40,325 nucleotides of DNA, from assembly GCA_050258375.1 (NCBI GenBank), contig JBLMYQ010000033.1, positions 1 to 40,325 of the forward strand, written 5' to 3'. The translations under genes were made by a program, and so were the position numbers. Below the pieces are notes generated by a model. That model was not told the origin of the DNA. It did not search any database and worked only from the letters and a program-made list of their open reading frames with translations. Of this stretch, positions 32,436-40,325 are shown piece by piece. Every line of letters starts with the position of its first letter. The stretch's first letter is position 1. The stretch comes from JBLMYQ01 sp050258375. GTDB taxonomy: Bacteria; Bacillota; Clostridia; Acetivibrionales; UBA4821.

Positions 32436-33551
32436 ATGAATAAAATAGAAATATCAGACCGTCAATTAATGATTTATACTTCCGGGGTTATCTTTGGTAC
32501 TGCACCGCTTTTTCTTTCTTCCGCTATTGCAGAGTATGCAAAACAAGACTCATGGATTTCTATAATAATTGCAACTATTATGGGACTATTGGTTGTCTGG
32601 ATAAATACCTATTTAGGTGGGCTATATCCTAACAAAACTTTTATAGAAATCATTCAGCTGCTTCTCGGGAAATGGATTGGAGGTTTTGTATCCATTAACT
32701 TTATTTTGATGTCTTTTATTATATGCCCTCAGATTATATGGTATGTAGGAGACTTCTTTGCAACACAATATTTAACCCTAACGCCTCTTTATGTAATAAA
32801 TATATTATTTACAATTGTTATATCCATTGCACTGCTTTATGGTATAGAAACAATGTTTAGGACTACTGAAATATTTTTTGCTTTTGCCTTTCCCTTACTT
32901 ATGATATCTATGTTTCTTCTACTCCCTAATGCAAATGTAGATAATCTGTTTCCTATCATGGAAAATGGAATATCTCCAGCACTCAAAGGCAGCGTACCAT
33001 TCATAAGCTTGGCTGTCTTCCTTTTAATATTTTTAAATATGATTTATCCCGTAAATTTCAGCAATATTAATAAAGCAAAGAAAGCAACGTTTAAAGGTTT
33101 TCTATTAGGAATGTTTTCATCATCTGTAATAATAGTTATGTGTATTTTAGTTTTGGGAAGTAATATTACTGCAATTTCACGATTTCCAATTTTCCTTGCT
33201 ACAAAAGAAATCGATGTAGGTATAATATTTACAAGACTTGAAACTATAATAACCTTTATTTGGCTAACAACAAGTTTCATTAGTGTATTTACAGTATTAT
33301 ACGGAGGCATTACCGGATTGTCACAGCTGTTAAAGCTTAAGGATTATAGAAAAATCGTTCTGCCGATTGGATTGTTAATAGGTGTTTTATCCGGTTTCAT
33401 ATACAAAGATGTTCCCTATCAGATTAATTGGGATACTTTTGTTTGGACACCTTACGGGTTTACTTTTGGAGTGGCTTTGCCTGTAGTGCTTTTGATAATC
33501 TCCTGCATAAGAAAATGGCTTACCCCAAACCAAGCATCTAAAAAACCTTAA
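32436..33551 (+). CDS. GerB-type germinant receptor permease (operon 3)
   Basis: 371-residue permease with about ten membrane helices, beginning KIEISDRQLMIYTSGVIFGTAPLFL. ATG 32436 has AAAGG upstream. It is the last gene of the A-C-D-B operon, 130 bases behind D, and is followed directly by a strong bidirectional terminator. The terminal residues are basic (IRKWLTPNQASKKP). Confidence 0.93.
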   Translation: MNKIEISDRQLMIYTSGVIFGTAPLFLSSAIAEYAKQDSWISIIIATIMGLLVVWINTYLGGLYPNKTFIEIIQLLLGKWIGGFVSINFILMSFIICPQIIWYVGDFFATQYLTLTPLYVINILFTIVISIALLYGIETMFRTTEIFFAFAFPLLMISMFLLLPNANVDNLFPIMENGISPALKGSVPFISLAVFLLIFLNMIYPVNFSNINKAKKATFKGFLLGMFSSSVIIVMCILVLGSNITAISRFPIFLATKEIDVGIIFTRLETIITFIWLTTSFISVFTVLYGGITGLSQLLKLKDYRKIVLPIGLLIGVLSGFIYKDVPYQINWDTFVWTPYGFTFGVALPVVLLIISCIRKWLTPNQASKKP

Positions 33552-33556
33552 TTTTG

Positions 33557-33598
33557 AAAAAACACTTTCAAGTAAATTATAACTTGAAAGTGTTTTTT
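33557..33598. terminator. Bidirectional terminator between ger operon 3 and htpG
   Basis: AAAAAACACTTTCAAGT pairs with ACTTGAAAGTGTTTTTT around an 8-base loop. Each strand ends in a run of six T, so it serves both converging genes. It begins five bases after the permease stop codon and ends two bases before the htpG stop codon. Confidence 0.93.
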
Positions 33599-33600
33599 GA

Positions 33601-35481
33601 TTACTTCATTATTTTACAGATATTATTTGTAAATTCTACCGGGTCACTTATGGTCAATCCTTCAATAAGAAGTGCTTGATTATACAGCAAATCCGTATAA
33701 AGGTTCAGCTTTTCCTTATCCTTTTCATAAGCCTCTTTCAATGATTTAAATACGTCATGATTTGGGTTTATCTCTAAAATCTTATCTGCTTTAATATTGG
33801 GGTTGTTAGGCATAGCATTTAATATCTTTTCCATCTCAATTGTAAGCTCACCCTCGTTTGATAAACATACAGGATGGTTCTTTAGTCTCTTTGATGCCCT
33901 TACATCATTAACCTTGCCTGATAAAATATTTTTCATATGCTCAAATAGCTCTTTATTGTCTTTATCCTCAGTACCAGATGCCTTTTCATTTTCTTCCGGC
34001 TCAATTCCCAAATCACCATTTGAAACAGATCTGAATTCCTTATCTTTATATGTCATTATCATTTTTACAGCAAATTCATCAACATCATCAGTAAAATACA
34101 GAATTTCATATCCCTTATCTGCTACAAGCTCTGTTTGCGGCAGCTTTTCAATTCTTTCATTTGATTCTCCTGAAGCATAATAAATATATTTTTGCTCTTC
34201 TGGCATTCTGGAGATATATTCGTCCAAGGTAACCATTTTCTTCTCTTTTGAAGAATAAAACATTAATAAGTCCTGCAAAAGTTCTTTATTGCTCCCATAA
34301 CCGCTGTAAATTCCATACTTTAATTGTCTTCCGAATGATTCAAAGAATTGTTCATACTTCTCTCTTTCATTCTTTAACATGTTGTCTAACTCATTTTTTA
34401 TTTTTGTACCGATATTTTTTGCAATAAGCTTAAGCTGTCTATCATGCTGCAAAAGCTCTCTGGATATATTAAGAGATAAATCTTCGGAATCCACCATTCC
34501 TTTTACAAAGCTAAAATAGTCAGGCAGTAAATCCGGGCACTTATTCATAATCAGAACACCATTTGAATACAGCTCCAAGCCCTTTTCATACTCTTTTGTA
34601 TAAAAGTCAAATGGCATTTTTTCAGGAATAAATAATATTGCATTATAGCTTACAGCTCCATCAGCACTGATGTGAATGTGTTTTACAGGTTTGTCAAAAC
34701 CATAGTGCTTTTCAGCATAAAAGTTTTCGTAATCCTCATGATTAAGCTCATTTTTATTCTTTTTCCAGATTGGAACCATACTGTTTATAATTTCTTCCTC
34801 AGTATAATCCTCATATTCACTTTCACTGCCTTCTTTTAATTTTGATTTGGTCATATCCATTTTTATTGGATATCTAATATAATCAGAGTATTTTTTAACA
34901 ATGGATTTTAGTCTGTACTCCTCTAAATATTCATCATACTTTTCATCCTCTGTATTCTCTTTTATTTTGAGAATTATATCAGTACCAACAGAAACCTTCT
35001 CATATGGCTCAATAGTATAACCCTCTGCACCGTTAGATTCCCATTTATAAGCCTGGTCACTTCCAAAAGCCTTACTTATAACAGTAACAGTATCAGAAAC
35101 CATAAATGCAGAATAAAATCCTACACCAAACTGACCGATAATATCATACCCATCTTTTAATTCATTTTCCTTTTTAAAAGATAAGGACCCGCTTTTTGCT
35201 ATAATTCCTAAATTATCATCAAGCTCCTCTTTAGTCATTCCAATACCTGTATCAGAAATCTTCAATATTCTGTTTTCCTTATCTGCAGCTATTCTGATAT
35301 AGTAACTTTCTTTATTAAAGCTAATAGCTTCATCACTCAACGCTTTGTAGTAAATTTTATCAATCGCATCGCTGGCATTAGAGATAAGCTCTCTTAAAAA
35401 AATCTCCTTATGAGTATAAATTGAGTTAATCATCATATCCAGCAGTCTTTTAGATTCCGCCTTAAATTGTTTTTTAGCCAA
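33601..35481 (-). CDS. htpG: HtpG, Hsp90-family chaperone
   Basis: ATP-dependent chaperone of 626 residues. GHKL ATPase motifs are intact: ELISNASDAIDK, SDTGIGMTKEEL and GQFGVGFYSAFMVSD. The middle domain with LNISRELLQHDRQL and the C-terminal dimerisation part are complete. The start is most likely TTG 35481 (MAKKQFKAESKRLL), because AAGGGGAG lies seven bases before it; the ATG at 35499 would have this site inside its coding region. The gene stands alone between a strong promoter and a shared terminator. A CIRCE element downstream of the -10 implies HrcA control, which is not the Bacillus subtilis arrangement. Confidence 0.96.
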   Translation of the reverse strand: MAKKQFKAESKRLLDMMINSIYTHKEIFLRELISNASDAIDKIYYKALSDEAISFNKESYYIRIAADKENRILKISDTGIGMTKEELDDNLGIIAKSGSLSFKKENELKDGYDIIGQFGVGFYSAFMVSDTVTVISKAFGSDQAYKWESNGAEGYTIEPYEKVSVGTDIILKIKENTEDEKYDEYLEEYRLKSIVKKYSDYIRYPIKMDMTKSKLKEGSESEYEDYTEEEIINSMVPIWKKNKNELNHEDYENFYAEKHYGFDKPVKHIHISADGAVSYNAILFIPEKMPFDFYTKEYEKGLELYSNGVLIMNKCPDLLPDYFSFVKGMVDSEDLSLNISRELLQHDRQLKLIAKNIGTKIKNELDNMLKNEREKYEQFFESFGRQLKYGIYSGYGSNKELLQDLLMFYSSKEKKMVTLDEYISRMPEEQKYIYYASGESNERIEKLPQTELVADKGYEILYFTDDVDEFAVKMIMTYKDKEFRSVSNGDLGIEPEENEKASGTEDKDNKELFEHMKNILSGKVNDVRASKRLKNHPVCLSNEGELTIEMEKILNAMPNNPNIKADKILEINPNHDVFKSLKEAYEKDKEKLNLYTDLLYNQALLIEGLTISDPVEFTNNICKIMK

Positions 35482-35507
35482 AAAAATCTCCCCTTTCATA
35501 AATAAAA

Positions 35508-35524
35508 ACTACGTAATACGTAGT
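35508..35524. repeat. 17-base perfect palindrome in the htpG leader
   Basis: ACTACGTA-A-TACGTAGT lies between the CIRCE element and the htpG ribosome site. It could be a second operator or an RNA hairpin. I recognise no regulator for it. Confidence 0.5.
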
Positions 35525-35539
35525 AAAGTTTTTGATTTG

Positions 35540-35566
35540 TTAGCACTCTCACTTATTGAGTGCTAA
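35540..35566. promoter_or_regulatory. CIRCE element (HrcA operator)
   Basis: Perfect TTAGCACTC-N9-GAGTGCTAA, the established HrcA-binding inverted repeat, in the htpG 5' untranslated region. It starts about 10 bases downstream of the -10 box. Confidence 0.96.
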
Positions 35567-35576
35567 CCTTTATTTT

Positions 35577-35605
35577 TTTATATCATATTTAAAATCTTAT
35601 GTCAA
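35577..35605 (-). promoter_or_regulatory. Sigma-A promoter of htpG
   Basis: Minus strand TTGACA (35600-35605), exactly 17 bases, TATAAA (35577-35582), immediately upstream of the CIRCE element. Confidence 0.88.
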
Positions 35606-35620
35606 TATTTGTGTAATCAA

Positions 35621-35669
35621 TATACAGGGCAAACGCATGAATTTTATTCTTCGACGCTAAACCTGTATA
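35621..35669 (+). ncRNA. GEMM-I (cyclic di-GMP-I)-like half-motif hairpin
   Basis: TATACAGG pairs with CCTGTATA. Inside, GGGCAAAC on one side and GACGCTAAACC on the other flank an inner stem GAAT/ATTC. This is close to the P2 side of the cyclic di-GMP-I riboswitch (AGGGCAAAC ... GACGCAAAGCC). The partner helix with the tetraloop receptor was not found, and a promoter for the next gene lies downstream of it. It could be a degenerate riboswitch, an unrelated hairpin, or coincidence. The non-coding gap 35482-35896 otherwise holds the htpG control region and the next gene's promoter. Confidence 0.28.
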
Positions 35670-35772
35670 ATTTTGTTTATTTTTTAATTTTTTTTACATT
35701 TTTGTAAAAAGCTATTGCTTTTTCTTTCTATTTATTGTAAATTATTCTTTGTTGATACATATTTATATTATT

Positions 35773-35801
35773 TTGTAATTGCAACCATTTTATGGTAGTA
35801 T
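35773..35801 (+). promoter_or_regulatory. Promoter of the small secreted protein
   Basis: TTGTAA (35773-35778), 17-base spacer, TAGTAT (35796-35801) with an extended TGG before the -10. Predicted leader of about 90 bases, purine-rich (AAAAGGGGGGAAAAA), before the GGAGG site at 35885-35889. Confidence 0.55.
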
Positions 35802-35896
35802 ATGCAGTTAAGTCGTAAAAAAAGAGAAAAGGGGGGAAAAAGAAGTATTGCTCCCGGTCGTTAACAAAAAAAGATTATGATATTGGAGGTTGTGTG

Positions 35897-36307
35897 ATGA
35901 AAATGATGGCAAATAAAAAAATGTCCCTACTGCTTATTTTTGTACTTTTACTAACCCTAGCCATTCCCGCAGTTGCTTTGGCAGGGTCACGGCACATCGA
36001 TTTTTCGATAGGCTCTGGCGATAATTACCTTGAACGTTCCAGTTCCTTCACCGTGAATGCAAGCCACATGCACTTGGATGTATCCGCCTGGATTTCCGAA
36101 GGAGACCCTGATTTATCCGATGGACACGTTCGCGTACGAGTTTACCATGACGGCTGGTATGATTCACTTGTCAGTGAGGAAGACTGCTACTTTAGTACAA
36201 CCAATCAATGGAGTGTGAGTACCACATCCGGCGATGACTACTACTTAGTATTTGATAAGAGAACCGATGGAACTACCGCCGACGGGTACGCAAATATCAG
36301 CTGGTAA
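35897..36307 (+). CDS. Small secreted protein of unknown function
   Basis: 136 residues from ATG 35897 (GGAGG seven bases upstream). A signal peptide of about 31 residues ends in AVALAG. The mature part is ~105 residues, rich in Asp, Ser, Tyr and His, with a predicted beta-sandwich look (HLDVSAWISEGDPDLSDGHVRVRVYHDGWYDSLV) and a single Cys. No family is recognised. The coding region is visibly richer in G and C than its neighbours, roughly half by eye, suggesting recent acquisition. Own promoter and own terminator: a single-gene unit. Confidence 0.78.
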   Translation: MKMMANKKMSLLLIFVLLLTLAIPAVALAGSRHIDFSIGSGDNYLERSSSFTVNASHMHLDVSAWISEGDPDLSDGHVRVRVYHDGWYDSLVSEEDCYFSTTNQWSVSTTSGDDYYLVFDKRTDGTTADGYANISW

Positions 36308-36315
36308 CTACCAAA

Positions 36316-36341
36316 AGGTGGTGGACAAATGTCCACCACCT
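36316..36341. terminator. Terminator between the secreted protein and the GIY-YIG gene
   Basis: AGGTGGTGGAC pairs with GTCCACCACCT around a 4-base loop. The stem is strong and GC-rich, followed by A/T-rich sequence on both strands, so it may serve both converging genes. Confidence 0.85.
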
Positions 36342-36348
36342 AATTAAT

Positions 36349-36591
36349 TTACTCACTAAGTAATTTCTTTATCTTCTCACTTTTTTTCATTTTTTTAATT
36401 TCCCGCTCTCTCTTCATAGCTTCGCTCTTAGTTTCATATTCCTCAAAATATAGAAGCTCTACAGGAAGCCTGGCTCTGGTATATTTAGCACCCTTGCCCT
36501 CATTATGAACCTTCAACCTTTTTTCCAGATTGTTAGTGTATCCTGTATAAAGAGTTTCATCCTTACATTTTAGTATATAAACATAATTCAT
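36349..36591 (-). CDS. GIY-YIG domain protein (YhbQ/UPF0213-type)
   Basis: 80-residue single-domain protein from ATG 36591. The motif YVYILKCKDETLYTGYTNN opens it, followed by LEKRLKVHNEGKGAKYTRARLPVELLYFEEY and the typical KSEAMKREREIKKM segment. This family shares the GIY-YIG nuclease fold; its members are small and their role is mostly unknown. The frame extends to 36606, but that start has no ribosome site, whereas AGAAAG precedes 36591. Lysine-rich C-terminus. Confidence 0.9.
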   Translation of the reverse strand: MNYVYILKCKDETLYTGYTNNLEKRLKVHNEGKGAKYTRARLPVELLYFEEYETKSEAMKREREIKKMKKSEKIKKLLSE

Positions 36592-36637
36592 TTTTTCTTT
36601 CTGCATTCCCTATTATTTTTTAAATTTAAGAAAGAGG

Positions 36638-36676
36638 ATAATTATGACCACCCTCTCAGCGGGTGGTCATAATTAT
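36638..36676. terminator. Terminator palindrome behind the surface protein gene
   Basis: ATAATTATGACCACCC pairs with GGGTGGTCATAATTAT around a 7-base loop. It lies about 75 bases after the stop codon of the surface protein gene and just before the GIY-YIG gene. Confidence 0.75.
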
Positions 36677-36752
36677 ATTCCCTATATATTATATCTCACA
36701 TTATGCTGCATAACAATAATTTTCCACTTTTGGTCCATTATCAAAGCCAGGT

Positions 36753-39700
36753 CTAAATTAAATCAGACTTCTTTAACAACCTTTTCACAATACTTGCCAC
36801 TTCTGCTCTAGTAATGCAGCTTTTTGGTGCAATTGTATCAGCGCTTCTTCCTGATACAATTCCTTTATCAACGCATGCAGCTATACTATTTTTTGCATAA
36901 TCCGCACTCTTACCTGCATCAGAATAGTTTGCAAGAAGCTTTGATATATCTTCATCTTTCAGCTCCGATTTCAGCTTCGTAACCTTCATGGCCCTTGCTA
37001 TTATTATCATTGCCTGCTCTCTAGTGATTTTGTCGTTTGGTTTAAAGCTTCCATCAGCACAGCCTGCAATTAATCCATACTGATTTGCAGTCTTCACATA
37101 ATCGCAGTACCACGTTGAAGCTTCTACATCCTTGAATGGATTACTTCCCATTCCCGGCTTTAAGCCTAATGCTCTTACTACTATTGCTGCGTACTCTGCA
37201 CGGGTTATATCTCTATCAGGTTCATACTTGTCATTTCCCGTTCCTCTAACTATAAGCCTTGAACCCATATCATTCACATCATCTTTTGCCCAGTGATTTG
37301 AAACATCCTTAAACTTTACAGGATTCCAGATTACTGAGTATGTGCTGTTTGTAAGGCTGTTTATTTTTGCATAATACTTCCCGCCAGTAACTACTATCTG
37401 TGTAGGTACATGACTGAATGTTCCATCAGCATTAAGTACAATCCCAGTGGTAATCTTGCTTGGGTCAACCCCATCAGGAATTGCAACCATTCTTTCAACA
37501 TAGCCGTTGAATCTGGATACCTCTACGGTTTTACCTTGATTTGTGCAGGTTATTTCAAACTCAACAGGCTTTACTACCACCTGATAATTATTCTTATTCG
37601 CCGTATCTTGGACTATTTTTGCTGTATCAGCAGATGGTTCTGCAACCTTTACATCCACCTTTATATCCTTTAGTTCAACCTGTTTTCCTATTTGCGAAGA
37701 TACATCATCTATGTTTATTTCAGAAGCAGGAAGTGTATATGTTACATTTTCAGTCTTAATTTCTAACACTGCTTCTTTTGTTTCCATATTCTTAATCATC
37801 TGTCCATTCAGTTGTCCTACTACTACATCAGATTTAGTATTAACAGGAATAGTAACTACTGCTTTGTTACCTTCACTCTCAAGCTTTTGCTCAAGTTTTC
37901 CCTGGTCAACCGCAATTGTAGTGGTAGTCTGTCCATTGTTTGTGGTTGTTGAAGCTGTTCCTGCATTCTGTATATTACCATTTACAAGGATATTTATACC
38001 TGTGCCTGAAGTCGTTGTACTAGGTGGCGTTGTTGGATTTGAGCCTCCACCTGACGAATGTGGAGTTCCGCTCACTTCATTAGAATATCCGCTTACTCCT
38101 TGAGCACTATTTGATTTCACAACAAAGAAGTATGTTACTCCGTTTGTAAGTCCTTCTGCGCTGTAGCTGTACACATTTGCAGCTACGGTTTCCAATGGAT
38201 CTCCATACGAACCCGAGGTTGTGCTCATGTATACTTTATATCCTTCTGCTCCTTCCACTGCATTCCAGCTTACTGTAACCTTCCCGCTTGATGCTGAAGC
38301 CACCACTCCGGTCGGAGCTGCCGGTGCTTCTACAGCCGTTAGATGAACCTCATAATACATCTCATATTCTTCATTCTCTGACAATACGTATACCCAATCT
38401 CCTTCTTGAACAGCACCCTCTCTTATTGACCAATTACCATTATAACCATATACACCAATTGTTGCTCCATCTGCAGGTGTCAGATTATTTACAAAATCAT
38501 CAACATCTGTTCCTGCTGGTACATTTGATATTGTTTCTTCTTCATCGTTTACTGTATATATATCCGAAGTAACATATGCTTCACTCGAAAGCACTTCAGC
38601 ATCTTGAACCTTTAAATAAATAGTTGTTGCTCCCTCAGTTGTTATTGTACTTAAGGCAGCGCTGTTTGTTCCGCCTTTAGTAACATTTCTGACCGAATCA
38701 CTTGTCCAAGCTGCAAATTCTTTACCATTATCGAAGTTTATCGCAGATACAACTGCATTTCCATAGTTCCCACTGCTGATTTTTTTAATGTTATCAACAG
38801 CAGCCCCGCCAATAGCTATATCAGCATTATTATGTGAATATATAGTCTTTCCAAATACATTCATTGCCGAACTATCACTTACATCACAATTTGCAAGCTT
38901 AAGCGTATTATCTACTGCTGATTCAATTTGTGCAGTTCCTGAAATATTTGCTGTACTATAATTTGTTGCAAAATAAATTGCTGCTGAATCATACCCTGTT
39001 CCCGATTGGCTGACGGTTCCGCCGCTTATGTTAAATTCACTCGGATTTGCTTCACTGCATGAAGTCATGTAAATACCGTAATTAGTAACAGCTGTATTAT
39101 TCGTTGCGCTGATAGTACCACCTGTCATATTCAATGTAAGGTTCCCTGCTGCTTTTAAACCATATGCATTTGAACCGGTTGCCGCAATAGTTCCGCCGCT
39201 CATATTTAAAACAGCACCATTTCCCCATGCACCATATATTCCTGCAATTGGGCTTGTGATTGCTGCAGTATCTAATACGTTTACTGTACTTGAGCCGCCT
39301 ATATAAATTGCAGCTGAACCGTTAGTAGTTGATGCAGCGGATATTGTACCTCCGCTTGCATTAAGAATACCACCGTTAGTATTTATCATTACACCATTCG
39401 CATATCCTGTTGTGCTTGTTGCCCTTACTATGCCACCATTTATATTCCCTGTTCCGTAATATATTCTGACGGCCGCTCCACTGCCTGTCGCTTCAACAAT
39501 ACCATTATTAATTGTTATAACTTCACCGCCGGGCATACCATTGTATATACCACTCATTACACCTGTTATTGTGCCGCCATTCGCCGTAACCGTACCTGCG
39601 CCTAACTGATGAATCGCCGCTGAATAGTTCCCTGATAAATGTCTGTATGAATCCGTCGATATTGTTCCACCATTAACAGTCACCGTACCGGAGTTTGATA

Positions 39701-40325
39701 TTGCGTTTGCATATGAACCTGTATTTATAGGATTCAACTCTGTTGTATGGGCATCTATTGAACCACCATTTACTACAAGCGTTCCTGTGGAAGCAACTGT
39801 TACAGCATTACCTCTGGTACTGCCTCCTATATTCCCTGTAATGGCTGTACCATCATCAACATTCAAGGTACCCTTAACATATATTGTGGTATATGTATTA
39901 GTATAATCCGGATATACTGCTTCAGCATAAGCTGCATTTCTTACATCCAAATCCTTGAATGTTGCTGTCACTCCTGTTGGAATTATCAATCCGTTCGGAT
40001 TATCACTAAACCCGGAAAGTTCAACACTTCCTTTATAAGTTGCTGTTTTATTTAAAGCATTTGTCGTTGTATCACCGGATGATGTTGTGGTAACCACAAG
40101 CGGCGTTTCAGTACTTCCAAACTGGATAATAATTCCGTCGGAAGCTTTATCTGCGCAAGCATCTACTGCTGCTTTTAAGGTTGCATAATCTCCGGCTCCA
40201 TCAACATCATAGTTTGTACCATCAAAAGTGATATAGTTGTCTACCGACCCTACTTCTATCCATTTAGCATATAAAGTATGGTTGGAACCACTTGTTACAG
40301 TTGATGCACCGGTTATATGATTTTC
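36753..40325 (-). CDS. SLH-anchored modular surface protein, 5'-truncated by window edge
   Basis: 1190 residues are visible, and the frame is open to base 40325. A GTG at 40097 is not the real start: 76 in-frame codons upstream read ASTVTSGSNHTLYAKWIEVG, the end of an InlB/Flg_new-type repeat. Order of parts from the visible end: InlB-like repeat (1-30); a long run of short Gly/Thr/Asn/Ala-rich repeats (about 80-530; units like GGTITGVMSGIYN) that look like a right-handed beta-helix; a linker region; an Fn3 domain (about 665-755); a Gly/Ser/Thr/Pro linker (about 756-780); a domain often found before SLH repeats (about 785-1000); and three SLH domains (about 1005-1190). SLH repeats bind pyruvylated secondary cell wall polymer. 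Signal peptide not visible. Function: adhesion or wall structure, inferred. Confidence 0.93.
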   Translation of the reverse strand, partial: ENHITGASTVTSGSNHTLYAKWIEVGSVDNYITFDGTNYDVDGAGDYATLKAAVDACADKASDGIIIQFGSTETPLVVTTTSSGDTTTNALNKTATYKGSVELSGFSDNPNGLIIPTGVTATFKDLDVRNAAYAEAVYPDYTNTYTTIYVKGTLNVDDGTAITGNIGGSTRGNAVTVASTGTLVVNGGSIDAHTTELNPINTGSYANAISNSGTVTVNGGTISTDSYRHLSGNYSAAIHQLGAGTVTANGGTITGVMSGIYNGMPGGEVITINNGIVEATGSGAAVRIYYGTGNINGGIVRATSTTGYANGVMINTNGGILNASGGTISAASTTNGSAAIYIGGSSTVNVLDTAAITSPIAGIYGAWGNGAVLNMSGGTIAATGSNAYGLKAAGNLTLNMTGGTISATNNTAVTNYGIYMTSCSEANPSEFNISGGTVSQSGTGYDSAAIYFATNYSTANISGTAQIESAVDNTLKLANCDVSDSSAMNVFGKTIYSHNNADIAIGGAAVDNIKKISSGNYGNAVVSAINFDNGKEFAAWTSDSVRNVTKGGTNSAALSTITTEGATTIYLKVQDAEVLSSEAYVTSDIYTVNDEEETISNVPAGTDVDDFVNNLTPADGATIGVYGYNGNWSIREGAVQEGDWVYVLSENEEYEMYYEVHLTAVEAPAAPTGVVASASSGKVTVSWNAVEGAEGYKVYMSTTSGSYGDPLETVAANVYSYSAEGLTNGVTYFFVVKSNSAQGVSGYSNEVSGTPHSSGGGSNPTTPPSTTTSGTGINILVNGNIQNAGTASTTTNNGQTTTTIAVDQGKLEQKLESEGNKAVVTIPVNTKSDVVVGQLNGQMIKNMETKEAVLEIKTENVTYTLPASEINIDDVSSQIGKQVELKDIKVDVKVAEPSADTAKIVQDTANKNNYQVVVKPVEFEITCTNQGKTVEVSRFNGYVERMVAIPDGVDPSKITTGIVLNADGTFSHVPTQIVVTGGKYYAKINSLTNSTYSVIWNPVKFKDVSNHWAKDDVNDMGSRLIVRGTGNDKYEPDRDITRAEYAAIVVRALGLKPGMGSNPFKDVEASTWYCDYVKTANQYGLIAGCADGSFKPNDKITREQAMIIIARAMKVTKLKSELKDEDISKLLANYSDAGKSADYAKNSIAACVDKGIVSGRSADTIAPKSCITRAEVASIVKRLLKKSDLI

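Noticed and set aside
33601..35499. ATG 35499 as htpG start
   Set aside because: The strong AAGGGGAG site lies inside that extension and is correctly spaced for TTG 35481, which also gives the usual HtpG N-terminus.
40095..40097. GTG 40097 as start codon of the surface protein
   Set aside because: The frame stays open to the window edge and encodes a recognisable InlB-type repeat end upstream; no ribosome site precedes the GTG.

Overview
The window is AT-rich (roughly one third G+C by eye) and gene-dense. It reads as the chromosome of an anaerobic, endospore-forming Firmicute of the class Clostridia. The pointers are three complete GerA-type spore germinant receptor operons, an oxygen-sensitive glycyl radical enzyme with its activase, a CIRCE/HrcA-type heat-shock site, strong AGGAGG-type ribosome binding sites and an SLH-anchored surface protein. 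A Ruminiclostridium/Clostridium cellulolyticum-like genome would fit, but genus is inference. No tRNA, rRNA, CRISPR array, transposase or phage gene was seen.

Layout. 1-1822 (minus): cheW followed by a chemoreceptor gene that runs off the left edge. 2264-5274 (minus): a BlaI-type repressor and an M56 (BlaR1-like) membrane metallopeptidase, with two repressor dyads in their promoter. 5333-9554 (minus): a three-gene unit, zinc-ribbon membrane protein / secreted zinc phospholipase C-like protein with a PKD domain / zinc-ribbon membrane protein. 9699-11552 (minus): an antibiotic-resistance-type ABC-F ATPase behind a structured leader with a 9-codon upstream ORF. 11618-13718 (minus): a DUF4352-like lipoprotein, then rsgA preceded by an 18-codon small ORF.

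13728-19400 (minus): a compact cluster of a small membrane protein, a DUF6765-like protein, a glycyl radical enzyme with a Cys-x-Glu active site, an SCP2-like lipid-binding protein and the radical-SAM activase. Its substrate cannot be read from the sequence, and it is my best candidate for an undescribed system. 19480-23470 (minus): ger operon 1 (A-B-C). 23646-25061 (plus): a PLD-superfamily protein with altered HKD motifs. 25084-29123 (minus) and 29273-33551 (plus): ger operons 2 and 3, divergent mirror images, each ordered A-C-D-B with a small two-helix D protein.

33601-35605 (minus): htpG with a perfect CIRCE element and a strong sigma-A promoter. 35773-36307 (plus): a small secreted protein of unknown function with higher G+C than its neighbours. 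36349-36591 (minus): a GIY-YIG domain protein. 36753-40325 (minus): a large surface protein (InlB-type repeat, beta-helix-like region, Fn3, three SLH domains) whose 5' end lies beyond the right edge.

How the parts fit. The ger operons encode the inner-membrane receptors that sense germinants. The SLH protein, the secreted phospholipase-like protein and the small secreted protein act at the cell surface. BlaI/M56, ABC-F and the zinc-ribbon proteins look like envelope or antibiotic stress functions. The glycyl radical cluster is anaerobic metabolism, possibly of a hydrophobic compound given its SCP2-like partner.
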